A DNA stretch of 64,000 bases from Prunella strophiata (Eukaryota; Chordata; Aves; Passeriformes; Prunellidae). The stretch lies in contig JAZBQD010000014.1 in assembly GCA_036583965.1 (NCBI GenBank), positions 67,789,395 through 67,853,394 of the forward strand. Direction: 5' to 3'. The position numbers and the translations under genes were made by a program. Under the pieces are notes generated by a model. That model searched no databases. It was not told the origin of the DNA and saw only the letters and a program-made list of their open reading frames with translations. This document shows positions 48,246 through 60,065 of this stretch, piece by piece. How positions within the stretch are numbered: the first letter of the stretch is position 1; the number at the start of each line of letters is the position of its first letter.

Positions 48246-50619
48246 GTGCAATGACAGCAAAAGCACACCAAGAAACTTCCTTCCACATGAACCATTTTCA
48301 GCTCATGGAAGAGTTCAAAAGAGAGAAGAGATACAATTTGGAGAACCAAGAGATGCCCTCCAGTTTTACTCATCTGTATGTGAGAAAGAACAAGCAAACT
48401 TCTGGAAGAGAGAAAAACCTGTCTGGTGTGCTACACCAAAAACTGCCTGGTTGTCCTTTTAGCACCTGGCACTTCCTTTTTCTCACCAGGCTGCTGGTGT
48501 TTCACTTGTAACAATACACTAATTGAATAGCACACTGACAGATTTGCATGCCACAGTCCTCCCGCTTCTGATTTCTTTGTTGCATTTGTGTACATCTAAG
48601 CCCAGAAAAAAGAAAAGGAAAAGAAACCAACAATAACTAGCAAGAGAAACAAAGCAAACACACATGCACACAGCACTTCCAAACTGGTCTTGACAGCAAA
48701 CAATAGTAGAAAGGGATAACTACCACTCTCAGGGCTCTCAGATGATCAGGTCAGCAAAGCAGACACAAGGAAAGGGGATTTCGAGAAACAAATAATACCT
48801 GTGCCTGAAATGGGAGCTTTGCTGTAAAGAGAAAAGAAACATATGCTTTTCAGCTGGAGTGGATTTCTTATGTTGCTCAGAAGTGACTGGCTCATCCTCA
48901 GTGTAAAGGGCTGGTGTTGTATTAACCGTTCTGTATCAGTTTCCCTCTCGAGTCCCCTGCCTGAGCCGCCGCGTTATTTCATTTCTGGCAGGCAGCACAA
49001 ACAGGAGACTGGGGTAACTCAAGTCCCTGATGGTGCTGAGCAGACATCCATCTGTGCTTCCTGGGATGCATATCTATACCCTGCCAGGGCTGGATTGGCT
49101 AGGCACCGTTGGTCAGGAGCTGGGACAAGTGGTGACAGTGGACTGACAAATGCAAGGCCTTAGTTTTCACAGGGTACCACATCAGCTGGAGGTTCTTCAT
49201 AGGATCCCTGATGTCCTGCCTCTTCTTCTCTGTGAGCTGACCTTGTCCAAAAGGGAACAACAGAGTCTCAGCATCCTGTTCATTGAGGCCAGAAAGTCCC
49301 CTGAGAGCACATGAGCCTCTGGAAGCTCTGTGAGAGCCCTGATTGTCAGAGCACATGCAAAATGTGTGCTCTGCAAGTAGTTTAACAAATTTTGGGTCCA
49401 TCATCATTCTCCCTGTTCTCATGTGGTGTTGTTTATGCTTAAGCCAGCATTCTGAAACAGGCACTGCCAGGTTCTGCATCATGACGGCAACAGAGCTGGC
49501 TCCTTTATTATGTATCCATTCCTAACTGAAAATAAGGCATTTGCCCCTGGGGAAGAGGGAGGTGAGCTACCGTCTGAGTTTTTCTCTGTACCACCCTCTA
49601 CCTCACATGGTTTCAGAGCCAACATACACAAAGTTTCCTTTGCCTTCAACCTACGTACCTGAACACAGTCCCACTCCCAACTATTCCCTCCCTGCAGTTG
49701 TTTGCCCACTTCTCGGAATTGTATTTCAGCTGTCTATGGCCTAGATCCAGTGGGGGGAAAAAAAAAAAGATCTCCCAACACCAGAGCTGTTATTTGCCAT
49801 AGACCTAGATTCCTTTGGTACAGGAGCGTTTGCTTCCTTGAAAGACCAAGACTCACAGCTGAAAGGTAGGAGATTTTCCTGAAACTAGAGCTGGGAATTA
49901 TCCCCAAACCCTACATTTAAGCAGAATAACGTCAGGGGAGTCTGGACCTGCTTTGATCTTTATAACATCAGCCCCTCTCTCTCCAAGCTCAAAGCAAAGC
50001 AGATTGGGACTTGCCATCTTGGCCCAAATGAACATCAAGATAGATGCTGAAGACTTCTTTGTTCCTTGAATGTCAACTGTAAGTGTGAGTCATTGTGGCT
50101 TCAGGAAGGAGGGAACCTCTCAGACAAGGTCTTTCTGAGGGAGAGATGGGAATTGATAGCTGATGCAGAAGATCCAGTTTTAAAGATAATGAAGCTAGAT
50201 TCTCAAGGGCACTTGTCTCCCATTGATTCCTAAGTGTCTTATAACATCCAATCATAATGACTGAACCTGAAAATAATTCAAGGGAATCCGAGTGCAGTGG
50301 AACCCTTCCACCTGGTTGCAGTGTTTAATAAGACTAAACATCCATGTATCACCCAGATAACACCTTAAAGCTGAGTTATACTCTTTATCTCCTGATAAAC
50401 CTTTCCCCCCAACGTTCTTGGGCTGCAGGTGTGATCATTCCCCTCTCTTTACAGCTCTGTATTTTTTTTTCTCATTAAGCGAATTCAATGGGATTTCTTA
50501 CATGAGGGTGGAGCAACTTAACAATGAACAACTTGGCAAAATTGGGCTTTATGTAATTACTTGAGGATTTGGCCCAACATACTGGTACAACATGAGATGT
50601 ATCTCATGATCTTTCACTT
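48246..50619. other. Unique non-coding DNA
   Basis: No gene or transposon recognised. A small CpG cluster (CTCGAG...CCGCCGCG) lies at 48948-48973 in otherwise CpG-poor sequence. Confidence 0.45.
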
Positions 50620-50765
50620 GCGTAACCCTCTTCCTCTTGTTGTTTATTGTCATCCCTTGCTGGGTTAGTTCCTTGGGGCAGAGACCTTTTATTTAATTAG
50701 TCTGGAAAGGGCCTGGCACACCTACAGAGCCGTATTAATAATGAGAAACAGAACTAACCTACCCA
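50620..50765 (+). mobile_element. Possible L2/MIR-like 3' tail relic
   Basis: CCTTGGGGCAGAGACCTTTT followed at the expected distance by GGGCCTGGCACACCTACAGA, then AATAATGAG, resembles the shared L2/MIR tail ('ccttgagggcagggacc...cctggcacatag...aataaatg'). It is an ancient repeat, and the call rests on recall. Confidence 0.45.
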
Positions 50766-51147
50766 CGAGAAGATGTGAGCTTCCTTGCAAGATATGTGAC
50801 AGTGTACAACCACAGTGATCAGTCACACTCTGACCAAATAGAGCTCACCTTGGTTTGTCTTGGGTGGGAAACTTATCACTGCCATGTCCCCAGGCTTTTT
50901 CTCCTCTCCTATTCGGAGAAATGTCATTATGACAGCTCACCTGCTGATTAGATTTACCTCAAATAATAAGCTAATAAGTGTTTCTTACACCTTCTGGAAC
51001 TCCCTTTCCAAGCATTAGAAGAGGGAAAAAATAGTAGGTGGACAGCAGGTCTCATGGGGCTCGTGTCCAAGTGATTTTTATCTGCTGGTTGGCTGACTTC
51101 TAACAGGGTAGCACTATGGTTGCAGCAGGAGGTCCCTTTTTAGTGAA
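50766..51147. other. Unique non-coding DNA
   Basis: No feature recognised. Confidence 0.45.
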
Positions 51148-51236
51148 AAATAGAGAGAAAGAGAGATATTAAGAGAGAAAGAGAAGAAAGAGAAGAAAGA
51201 GAAGAAAGAGAGAAAGAAAGAAAGAAAGAAAAAAAG
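51148..51236. repeat. GAAA/GAAGAAA purine tract
   Basis: Purine-only or nearly purine-only on the + strand: GAGAGAAAGAGAG, then AGAAGAAAG units, then a (GAAA)n run ending AAAAAAAG at 51236. It abuts the pyrimidine CTCCT array directly. Confidence 0.9.
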
Positions 51237-51663
51237 CCCTCCTCTCCTCTCCTCTCCTCTCCTCTCCTCTCCTCTCCTCTCCTCTCCTCTCCTCTCCTCT
51301 CCTCTCCTCTCCTCTCCTCTCCTCTCCTCTCCTCTCCTCTCCTCTCCTCTCCTCTCCTCTCCTCTCCTCTCCTCTCCTCTCCTCTCCTCTCCTCTCCTCT
51401 CCTCTCCTCTCCTCTCCTCTCCTCTCCTCTCCTCTCCTCTCCTCTCCTCTCCTCTCCTCTCCTCTCCTCTCCTCTCCTCTCCTCTCCTCTCCTCTCCTCT
51501 CCTCTCCTCTCCTCTCCTCTCCTCTCCTCTCCTCTCCTCTCCTCTCCTCTCCTCTCCTCTCTCTCCTCTCCTCTCTCTCCTCTCCTCTCCTCTCCTCTCC
51601 TCTCCTCTCCTCTCCTCTCCTCTCCTCTCCTCTCCTCTCCTCTCCTCTCCTCTCCTCTCTCCC
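51237..51663. repeat. (CTCCT)n pentanucleotide array, about 425 bp
   Basis: About 84 copies of CTCCT, pyrimidine on the + strand, with only two small phase breaks (CTCTCTCTCC) near 51558 and 51573. No frame contains a stop, so minus-strand frames of 171-198 codons (RGEER repeats) run through it. These are not genes. Like the TCTTC array it is mirror-symmetric and could form triplex DNA. Confidence 0.97.
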
Positions 51664-53161
51664 CAGAAAGAGAGCTGTCTGCATTTTTTTTTACTTCTTA
51701 GGTGTTCCATCTACCCCAACGGCTTTCTTTCTTGGTCTCTGATAGGGCATAAACCCATTAAAACTGTTCCTACAGGTAGGGCATTCAAAATGTCCTTCCT
51801 GTATGGATTCTTTATTGTCTGACAAGGGTGGACCTAACATTGCTGTCTTTCTTTCAACAAAATCTCCAGCCCCAGTACTGTACTGTTTTTCAGCAGCTCA
51901 CAGGAGCTGCATATCTTCAAATCTACAGTCCTGCTGTCAAATGTGATTGAATTTGGTTAATGGCTTCCAAAGTTACCAGGCAGACAGACACACAGACATG
52001 TACACACATCCCGCCACACAGCATCGTCTCATGAGCCAAATTTCCATCAGAAAGGAAGCTTATGGAAAGCAACATGACCAGCTCCCCCTTGATCACACCC
52101 CAGGTGTGAAACACTGGTCTGCACCCACATGGAAGAGCAGACTTTGCCAAGAGCCCAGCGACAGTCGGCCCGAGAGCCCTCATTTATCTGTGCGTCACGC
52201 TGTGCCAAAAGCAGCATGTTCTCCTTTGTCACTGCTTAAGGAAGAGTCTGGAGGTGTCATTGACTTTCCCTTTTTGTCCCATCCAGCAAAGCCAGCATGG
52301 CAAAACAAAACTGGAAGAGCACGCTGCATATGTGGTTTTTTGTTGTACCTATGGCAGCAGCCTGAATTTCAGAGGCCGTGTTTTGGAGGCTTTCTCTACT
52401 CTCGGCATCTCAGAAAGGCAATTTGCGTGTTACATGAACTAAACACAGGTTTTTCAGTCAGATGTCAGAAAGAAGAAGAGTTCAATCTTGCTCAGAATGC
52501 AGGGGTTTGGGGGTTGGGGTTTTTTAAGCTGAAAAGAGCCCCAAAGTCATCAAACCCTCCCACCCTTCCTCAGTTCACCTGATTCTTTTGATAGCTCCCA
52601 GGCTGTGGATGTCAGCTTTTATCAGAGACAGAAGATAATAATAATGGCAACAAAACTATGCTGGGAATAAAACTGAAGTCTATTTAAAAATTTAAAAAAA
52701 AAAACAGGAGGAGCAAAAAAACCCAACAATGCACACTAAAATATTCCATATGCTCTTATGGTGGGTTGCCCTCGGCACATAGAGAGAGATTGTAACTAGG
52801 CACAATCTGATAAGGCAGAATGCAACTGTGAGCTACTAGGCAACAAAAAAAGAGGAAGAAAAAGGACAGAATCAGCATACACACAAAAAAGAATAGGGTG
52901 GAAGACAGAGGTGAAGCTGAGTTTCTGTGCATAAAATATCACTGTTCATGGAGGACCAGATGTTAATAAAACTTTGCAGGGGTTTCCAAGTGAGGCCATG
53001 ACTGAGGCTGCAGTCTGGATGCTGCACAACAATGCCTGTTGTAGTCTAGCTAGTTTTCTTTCCCTTTTCCTTGCATGGTGGAGAAACACACGCCAACCAC
53101 ATAATCACAAGGCACCCTCGGCACCTCCTTCCCCCTCTCTTTGTAGGTCTCACCCCTACTG
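51664..53161. other. Unique non-coding DNA
   Basis: A 211-codon open frame (51947-52582, +) is the longest non-repeat frame in the window. It overlaps minus-strand frames and has no motif I recognise, so I leave it uncalled. Confidence 0.45.
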
Positions 53162-53190
53162 TCAAGCCTTGTCATTAATGAAAGGCTTGA
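53162..53190. repeat. Perfect 9-bp hairpin (TCAAGCCTT / AAGGCTTGA)
   Basis: TCAAGCCTT at 53162-53170 pairs perfectly with AAGGCTTGA at 53182-53190 across an 11-base loop. The right arm continues into GGCTTGATCCTGCA, a word that I associate with the ends of an ancient amniote palindromic element. Confidence 0.55.
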
Positions 53191-53488
53191 TCCTGCAATA
53201 TGAGGCACGCACGGGATGGCCGGTTCTCACACGGGGAGCTTGTCCTTGCATGGAGAACAGCTTTCCACTGGGATGCCAAGGAAGGGTGTTGCACTGCAAA
53301 GATGTCAGCCAAGGTCTGCAAAGCCAGTTTTGTTCCCAATTTATGGCTTCTCAATAAAACTCACACGTGTTAGCACATAATTAGAAGTTAAGCACTGGTG
53401 GATCTACACCTGAGATCGTGAAGGAAAATTGTTGCTCCCTAGCACAAGAGGTCTGATTGTTGGTTAGGAATTTGATGCTCTACTGCAA

Positions 53489-53503
53489 TTAATAATAGTA
53501 GTA

Positions 53504-53550
<47 letters not shown>
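53489..53550. repeat. (TAA)n / (AAT)n trinucleotide repeat
   Basis: A short imperfect TAG/TAA lead-in, then about 15 uninterrupted AAT units. It is a likely polymorphic microsatellite. Confidence 0.95.
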
Positions 53551-53924
53551 TCACTAGATCTAGGCTTGCATCTCTGTTTCAAACAGAATTCTTATTGAAA
53601 TTAAGCAGGCTTCCACGCATCCTGAGAAAGCGTGTCTCCTTACAAAATGGAAATGTGATCCTGCAGTCCTACCCTATGGTAGCAGTCAGGCCCAGGAACA
53701 GCGCCAAAAAGCTCAGCAAGATGAGCCTGTACAAGGGCCATTTTACATAAAGCAGGAGTAATCATGGAAACATGGCTCTCTGGATTGGAACCAAGCCCCT
53801 GAGTCACGAACCGGGACCCCCCTGTTGTAGTTTCTGTAGAAACACAAAGCAACGTGGGAACACAGCCTCATTTGAAGAGACAAAGGGCAAAATCCCTTAT
53901 TCTGGATTTTTAAGGCAAGCTCTT
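53551..53924. other. Unique non-coding DNA
   Basis: No feature recognised. Confidence 0.4.
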
Positions 53925-54075
53925 TCACACCAACCTGCTCTTTGGCTTTGAGCAAATCACTTTGCTTGCTTAAGTTTGTTGTTTTTTTAAATTAGCACTG
54001 AAAATGGGTTTCGACACATTTTTCCTCACGGGAGTGTTGGGAGGCTGAGTTAATAAATGCTTGCCAAGCAGTAGG
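53925..54075 (+). mobile_element. MIR-like SINE relic
   Basis: CTTTGAGCAAATCACTTTGC matches the MIR 'ttgggcaagtcacttaacc' block. CACGGGAGTGTTGGGAGGCT and GAGTTAATAAATGCTTGCCA match the following 'cagggttgttgtgaggatt...aaatgataatgcatgtaaag' block, in the correct order and spacing. It is one of the clearer ancient SINE remnants here. Confidence 0.55.
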
Positions 54076-57000
54076 AGATTCTCAGATGAATCTCACTTCC
54101 CCTGGATGTGTACCATGCTCATTGTGGCCATGTCTGAACACTTACGCATGTATAATTAAGAAGGACCATGATAACAGAAAGTGCAAAGTGCTGCTCCTTT
54201 CTCACTGCATAATCATGTCTTGGAGGTGGGTGGCCCAAGAGGGAAGCATTGCATCAGGTGCAACAGAGCTTGCTGCTGAGGTATGTTCTGAGAACAGTGA
54301 GTTTTTGTCTTTCACCAAACTGGGGCTCGGTACAACCTTTAGATTTTTCACTATATGCTAATTAAACCTTCCCTGGGCACTCAGCTATTCCCTCCAGCCC
54401 CTGCTTGCTTTCTGTGCACAAACCCTCTGCAAGCCTACACAAGCACCCATCAGCTTTCATTATAATTTACCTGCAAAATCCACACACTCCTGCTTTCATG
54501 TAAAAAAAAAAAACACTAAAAAAAAAAAATCCTAAGATATAAAAACCATCGTGAAAGCCAGTGAAATAATCTGTTGCCTACAAATCAGGCCTGTGATGGT
54601 AGGAATTAGACCTCCCACATCACATTAGCTTGGAGGGCTCTCCCTTCCCCTTAGCCTGCAGTGGAATTCCCATTCCTACCACCATGGTGGAAGCCAGCCC
54701 TGGCCCAGTGTCTGCATACCACCCGTCCTGTAGCTGCAGCATGTTTACTTCAGTATTAAAAAATCAGGAGTGGGGGAAATGGCTGTGAACTAACAGCAGT
54801 CTCTTTGTCATGTGTGGCAGAGGCAGGGCAGGTGAATCCCACCTTGGTTGGAGGCCAGGCTGCCTGGCCTCCCCATCTATTGTCACCAGGAGCTGGGTGA
54901 TCTCAGGTGAGGAAACGTTACAGAAAATAAGAAAAAGGCAGGTTGTATAAGGCATTCCAATAAGGTGGGATTAATGCGTCCTTGGCCTTAAATACTCTGT
55001 ATGATACAGTCCCCGCTCTTCTATAATAACTGCTCCTCTGTCCCTAAGGCCTCACAGCAAAGGTTCCATCATTAGTTATTATAATACATAGCTGTGACAC
55101 CATATCCTCTCAGTGCTGCTGGTTTCACATTTTGAATTTCCAAAGATAACCCCACACACGTGTAGACAGTTATCATGACATACTTGCAAAGTGGGAACTC
55201 CCAGCCAAATGGTACAATTCAAACCCACATTGTCCTTTCAGAGATGAGGATCAGTGGCCATCCCAATGCTGTGAGGAGCACTTTGTTCTTGCCACATGGA
55301 TGTTGCTTTCCTTTTCCTCATTCACATCACCAAGGTGGTCACCATCCCAAAGGCCTTCTGCCCTCATGCCAGCCTCCTGAAAGAGGAGAGGAAGGAAGAA
55401 AAAGACCATGAGCAGAGCCAGTGCTCCAGGTTCCACCATCTGCAAAAATGAGGGCTTGAAAATACTGACTCAAGTCAGAGGGTGCCAACTCACCAAAGCC
55501 TGCACCACGCCCTCTCTTTTTTGCATACCTGAAGCAAACACTGAGGAGCCTTCAAAATGAGGGCTGTGCAGTCATTAGGACCTAAGAAATGGCTTGCAGG
55601 ACTCTGCCAAACTGGGTACTGCAACAAGAGCTTGGGGGAGGCTGGAGTCAGCAGAATGTTTTTGGAGAAAAGGTGCAGTAGGATCTCAGATATTTGGGCA
55701 TTTCACACACTGAAGCTTCCTAGAGTGTATGGCATGGGGTAGGTGGATGCCAGAGCCATATGAACTCATTGTCTCCTGCACATTCATCAACCACAGGTCA
55801 ACCTACAGCCTTGAAACAAAATCCTGAGACAGGTATTCAGTGGTGAAGTTAATTAACCCCCCAATATTCCTACTCCAAACACTCCGCTAAATATACAGGA
55901 CACTTAGATTGCACAGTAAGTTCAGTAGTAGTTTTTTTGCTAGAATCTTCCTAAGGAAAGGAACACTAAGAAAAGAAGAGCAGGAGCACCCAAAGAAGGA
56001 TAAACTATTCCCTTTAAGAAGTGAAATAGTGTACAGAAAATCCAGTGAAGGAATAGTTTAATCAGATTCAGGCTCACTGAGGGGGACTCACTTCAATCAG
56101 GAACAGATCATGAAGAGACACAGGTTCCCATCCAGAGTCATCTAGGATTTTCCTAGGGACTGGAAGGGAATCTTGAAAAACATTCTTGTAAGCCCACAAA
56201 AGGGCTTACAAATCTAATGAGCTCTATGGTGTTCATTAATGCAGTAGTTAATTAAGGAATTGTTTTGAAGAATCCTAAAGACTGTCAACTGTATATCAAT
56301 ATACCAAAATCAGTCCATTTACATTTTCCCATTGCACATGTTCACATCATGGAAAGAAGGACAATACACACCACCACATCCAGGAGAAAAACAAATGGAC
56401 AGATCTCTCCTTGGAAACTCCTGAGCAGAAAGGATATACAAAACGTGACCATGTGGAAAGTCACTTACAAAACAGACACAGTGTCTCATGGATATAATGG
56501 GCCTGAAAGGGCAAAGATGCCTGTTAGCTTTTTTGTGCATAGCTAAGGAATTTGGTAAATTATTATGAAGAGTCAGAAGCAGTACTCATAGACCTGTTGA
56601 CATGGCAAGGTTTTATAGTTCTTCCCATTGAAGATCTAAGTCCTCACTTGGCCTACACTCATATTCAGAGCTCATATCTCACTGGTCTCATTGGATATTC
56701 CATAGGGTAGGAGGTCAGAGGGCTGCCAATGCCCAGTGGAAAAGCAGCACCCCCAGCAATGTACCCAGGTTCATGAACCCCTTGGATAGCTGCATATTTT
56801 TCCCTTGTGGTTTGCCAGCAAAGGAGATACCTTCTCTGTGATTCCCAGCTATGAAATGGTTGGCATTTCCCTGACAAATCAAGCTCCTTGCTTATAATCC
56901 TCCCCTTTTCAGTTATCCAAAAGTCAGATCATTATTTTCCATAATGGATAATGGCTTGCCCGAGGGGCAACTTGTGATCTCCTGGGATTGCCATGTAACT

Positions 57001-57484
57001 AATAAGTAATTGGTGGTTTAGGGATACTATTAAGTATTCAGTTTTTCCTGGGAGCCATCAGACAAGACAAGAGAAATTATTTCTAATGGTGAGTGTATTA
57101 ATCACTGAAAGAGGAGATTTTAAGAAGTGCTGACAAAGATCAACCTGCAAAGAGAAGAGCTGAACCTATCTTCAGGCACCTCGAGGAGTGAAGGACTCAC
57201 TTCCCTCACTCGTGAAGTTCCTTCTCATGTTATTTTCTGCATTTTTTACTTTTTTTCAGGAAAATATTATACTTCCTTCCATTCTGCTCTCTACAGAGAG
57301 AGGTCAGGTGGTCCCTGTACCACCTCCATCTGAAGGTGCTCAGACAGCTTTCAGCAACACTGGGAGGACCATGACCAGTGACTTTCAGCCAGGAACAAGC
57401 CAAAGGCAGGCAGCAAAGGTGACTGCCTTCATAGATACCCAGCTCAGCAACCTGGAGGGCTCCCACAACCTCCAGCTGGAAACA
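54076..57484. other. Unique non-coding DNA, about 3.4 kb
   Basis: No exon, RNA gene or transposon recognised. There are two short A runs near 54502 and 54520. Confidence 0.45.
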
Positions 57485-57960
57485 CTGCGAGGCTCCTGAG
57501 CCACCCAGCACCTCGTCTGCAGGGACGGGATTGCTGCAGGTTTGCTGCGGTCTCTCGCCACCTCGCCGTACATAAATCAAACATAATTAAAGACATAATC
57601 AAACGGATTCCTGAAAACAAGCCCTGACTGTAAAGTTTTGTTACAACCCCTAACACACCTGCTAGTGCAGCTATCGCCCGGCTGTGCGCTATCAAAGGTG
57701 TAATAACACGGCCGTATCCTGCGAAAGCTCCAGGGGAAAGCTTGAACAGAAAAGCCTTCATAGTCTTAAGGCAAGGAAAATATTATTGCACTTCCACAAA
57801 GCAGCTTCCCTTCCTCCAGAATAACCACCTCAGGACTTTCATCTCAGCGAGCTCTTGGCATTTATTATTTTAGAGCTTTTTCGCATCGAGGAATGATTAT
57901 TTTCTTTCTTGCTCCGAGATCACTCTTTATTGTTAGTTAAATAAATAAAATTGATGGAGA
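57485..57960. promoter_or_regulatory. CpG-retaining block, best candidate regulatory element
   Basis: Fourteen CpGs fall in 57488-57722, far denser than the flanks, and four more at 57848-57916. The block also has homeobox-like words (CATAATTAAAG, TTAGTTAAATAAATAAAATT), a CTATCGCCCGGCTGTGCGCT core and an ACACGGCCGTATCC word. No transposon is recognisable. A 105-codon minus-strand frame (57444-57761) covers much of it, but its translation resembles nothing I know. It could be a conserved enhancer, a minor CpG-type promoter or an unrecognised exon. Alignment would decide. Confidence 0.35.
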
Positions 57961-59203
57961 AAATAGCAAATGCTTAGCAAAAGTGTGTTTCATCAAACTG
58001 TCTGATCCTGGGGATCCCAGGTATTCATTCGACATGGAAAACCTACTCAGTTGGATTTATATATATATTATACACACACATATAAAGGTACTCATATATC
58101 TCATAAGTGTGTGTACATTCATGTGATGGCTAATATCAAGTCTCTCTCTGTCCACTGCTGAATGTGATCATGTTTCTTGAGTACAGACCTAAAGTCTGTC
58201 TCTTTCATAGGTAACAAAGAGGGAAAGTCCCAGAGACTTCCATTGATTTCATTTCCCTTGAGAAATTTAAGTTTTGTCTGCAAGAGTGGCAAGCACTTCA
58301 CTGGGAAAGGAAAGGAAATGAGATCATGTTCCCATCTGCCTCACTCTGTGCTTCTCTAGCAAAACTTCTCTGACAACTCTGGGGAGATTTATATGGACTG
58401 CAAACTCTGAAAAACAATAATGAACCTAGGTTTTGTAGGAACTTAGAATAATCCCGTACACATCCCTAGGTATACCATCACTTCTGGAGCATCCTTTCAT
58501 GCCAGGTGGCTCCCTGGTGCCTTTTAAACCCAAGGACTGCAGTTTCATGGAGCAGATGAATATTTGCTTTTTATTCGCCCTTTGATCAAGACCAGCTCCA
58601 GCAGCAGCAGTGGGTTCTGACAGCTTCCCTTTTGGATCTGACCCATTTTGGGTACTGGTTTCTGCAGTAACTATCCATGCATGCTTTAAGGCATGTTTTT
58701 GTTCCTCATCTATCTATTCACTCAACAAATTAGCACAGTCTAGTCTTATGCAAATCAGAGGTTCGATTTCCTTGTGTACATTGAAACTCTTCCTCTGCCT
58801 TTACCAGCCAATGCACAGCTACTGTTATTTCCCTGCTCAGATGGGTTTTCATGGCTCGCTGCAGGCTGTAGAAATTAATACATGGGAACACAATCCAAGT
58901 AAGCTAAGCATGTGTTTTACCACATACAGAGAGTAAAACATGGGGACAACAAAGAGACAGGAGATGGGGGGAAAAAAGAAAGGGTCAGATTCACTAGCTT
59001 TCAGATGACAGAAAGCATAAATAAAGAATAAAAAATGTGATTGTTGGAGAGGAGAGGGTACAACCAATTGCCCACACTTAAATGCAAATGCAAAATGGCA
59101 GCTCCACACTTGATGCCCTTAAAGAGAAATGGAGGGTACCCTTCACATGTGAGAGCAGAGTAGGGGGAAAACAACATGTAATTTCCTTTCAGTAGCACCT
59201 AGG
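57961..59203. other. Unique non-coding DNA
   Basis: AT/CA-rich bases at 58060-58090, and an octamer site ATGCAAAT at 58749. No gene or transposon recognised. Confidence 0.45.
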
Positions 59204-59310
59204 GATCATAGAACCATATAGGCTGGAAAGCACCTTTAGAATCATCAAGTCTAATGACTGCCATTCCCACAAAACCATGTCCCTCCCTAAGTGTCACATC
59301 TGTATGTGCC
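59204..59310 (-). mobile_element. CR1 LINE, 3' tail fragment (reverse orientation)
   Basis: The + strand reads ATCATAGAACCATATAGGCT, then GGAAAGCACCTTTAGAATCA, TCAAGTCTAATGACTGCCAT and AACCATGTCCCTCCCTAAGT, then GTGTCACATCTG. This is the reversed CR1 terminus followed by the usual internal words. It is short and 5'-truncated. Confidence 0.88.
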
Positions 59311-59660
59311 AAAGAGCCAATGAGTCAGTTTTCTAGACAAAAAAACAGAAACCTGTTTATGGTGCTGACAGAAGGCCTGGAGAGTGTGGAAATGAGAAAA
59401 AAGAAGTGAAGGAAAACTTTATGAGAGCAAAAGAGGGATTACAAGGAGACAATCCCACAGCAGACCATGGGCTAGATGCCCTATAGTCCATCTCCAGAAT
59501 CTGACCACTGGGCAATAAAACCTGCAGTTTCCACTTGATTTCAGTCAAGGTAAACTGGGGCTTGACTTCCACGAAACTGTAATTGTGTCAAGGGAATTGT
59601 AATGTGTCCTTTGCCAGCACAGTTAAAACACCCTAACAGATGTTATTCTGATGACAGACA
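59311..59660. other. Unique non-coding DNA
   Basis: No feature recognised. Confidence 0.4.
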
Positions 59661-59812
59661 TCAAAATAAGTAGATAGATTAACTGACAGATAGACAGAAA
59701 GAGATTGAAATAAGGAAAATACATACAGGGAGGGAGTGAGAGAGATGGATAGATAGATGAGCAGGAAGAGCTGGGAATATAGAAGATTATATAGATAGAT
59801 AGACAGATCTTG
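59661..59812. repeat. Degenerate GATA microsatellite
   Basis: Scattered GATA/GACA units (AGATAGATTAACTGACAGAT, GGATAGATAGATGAG, ATAGATAGATAGACAGATC) with intervening purine-rich decay. This is an old tetranucleotide repeat. Confidence 0.8.
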
Positions 59813-59978
59813 GCATAAAGCACTCACATCAAGGTGCAGTTGGCAGCCCTGATTTAATGCATCATTTGCTCAAAGTGCTCATCTCCCTCCCTCTGAGTGA
59901 AACGAGGTTGTTTGTTATGTGTTACAGAACAAATCCGTGTGTGGGCTCCCTCAGGGTCATAGGATTGCATGAGGTGAA

Positions 59979-60065
59979 GGGCCTGATCCTGCCAAGTTCC
60001 CAGCACCCTCTCTCCCCTCTGAAGCACAGGGTGAAAGGATGATGCTCAGCATCAGCACCCAAAAT
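59979..60065. repeat. Possible ancient palindromic repeat relic
   Basis: GGGCCTGATCCTGCC is the end of an amniote-wide palindromic element I know as 'gggcctgatcctgcaaggtgctgagcac...'. CAGCACCCTC and GCTCAGCATCAGCACCC follow. The second arm is badly decayed, so the call is tentative. Confidence 0.35.

Noticed and set aside
51114..51710. Minus-strand open frames of 171-198 codons (RGEER repeats)
   Set aside because: They are read through the CTCCT array.
51947..52582. 211-codon open frame on the + strand
   Set aside because: There is no recognisable domain, other frames overlap on the opposite strand, and nothing suggests a promoter or exon structure. Length alone is weak evidence in 64 kb.
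58690..58775. Possible tRNA B box (GGTTCGATTTCC near 58762)
   Set aside because: There is no matching A box and no cloverleaf upstream.
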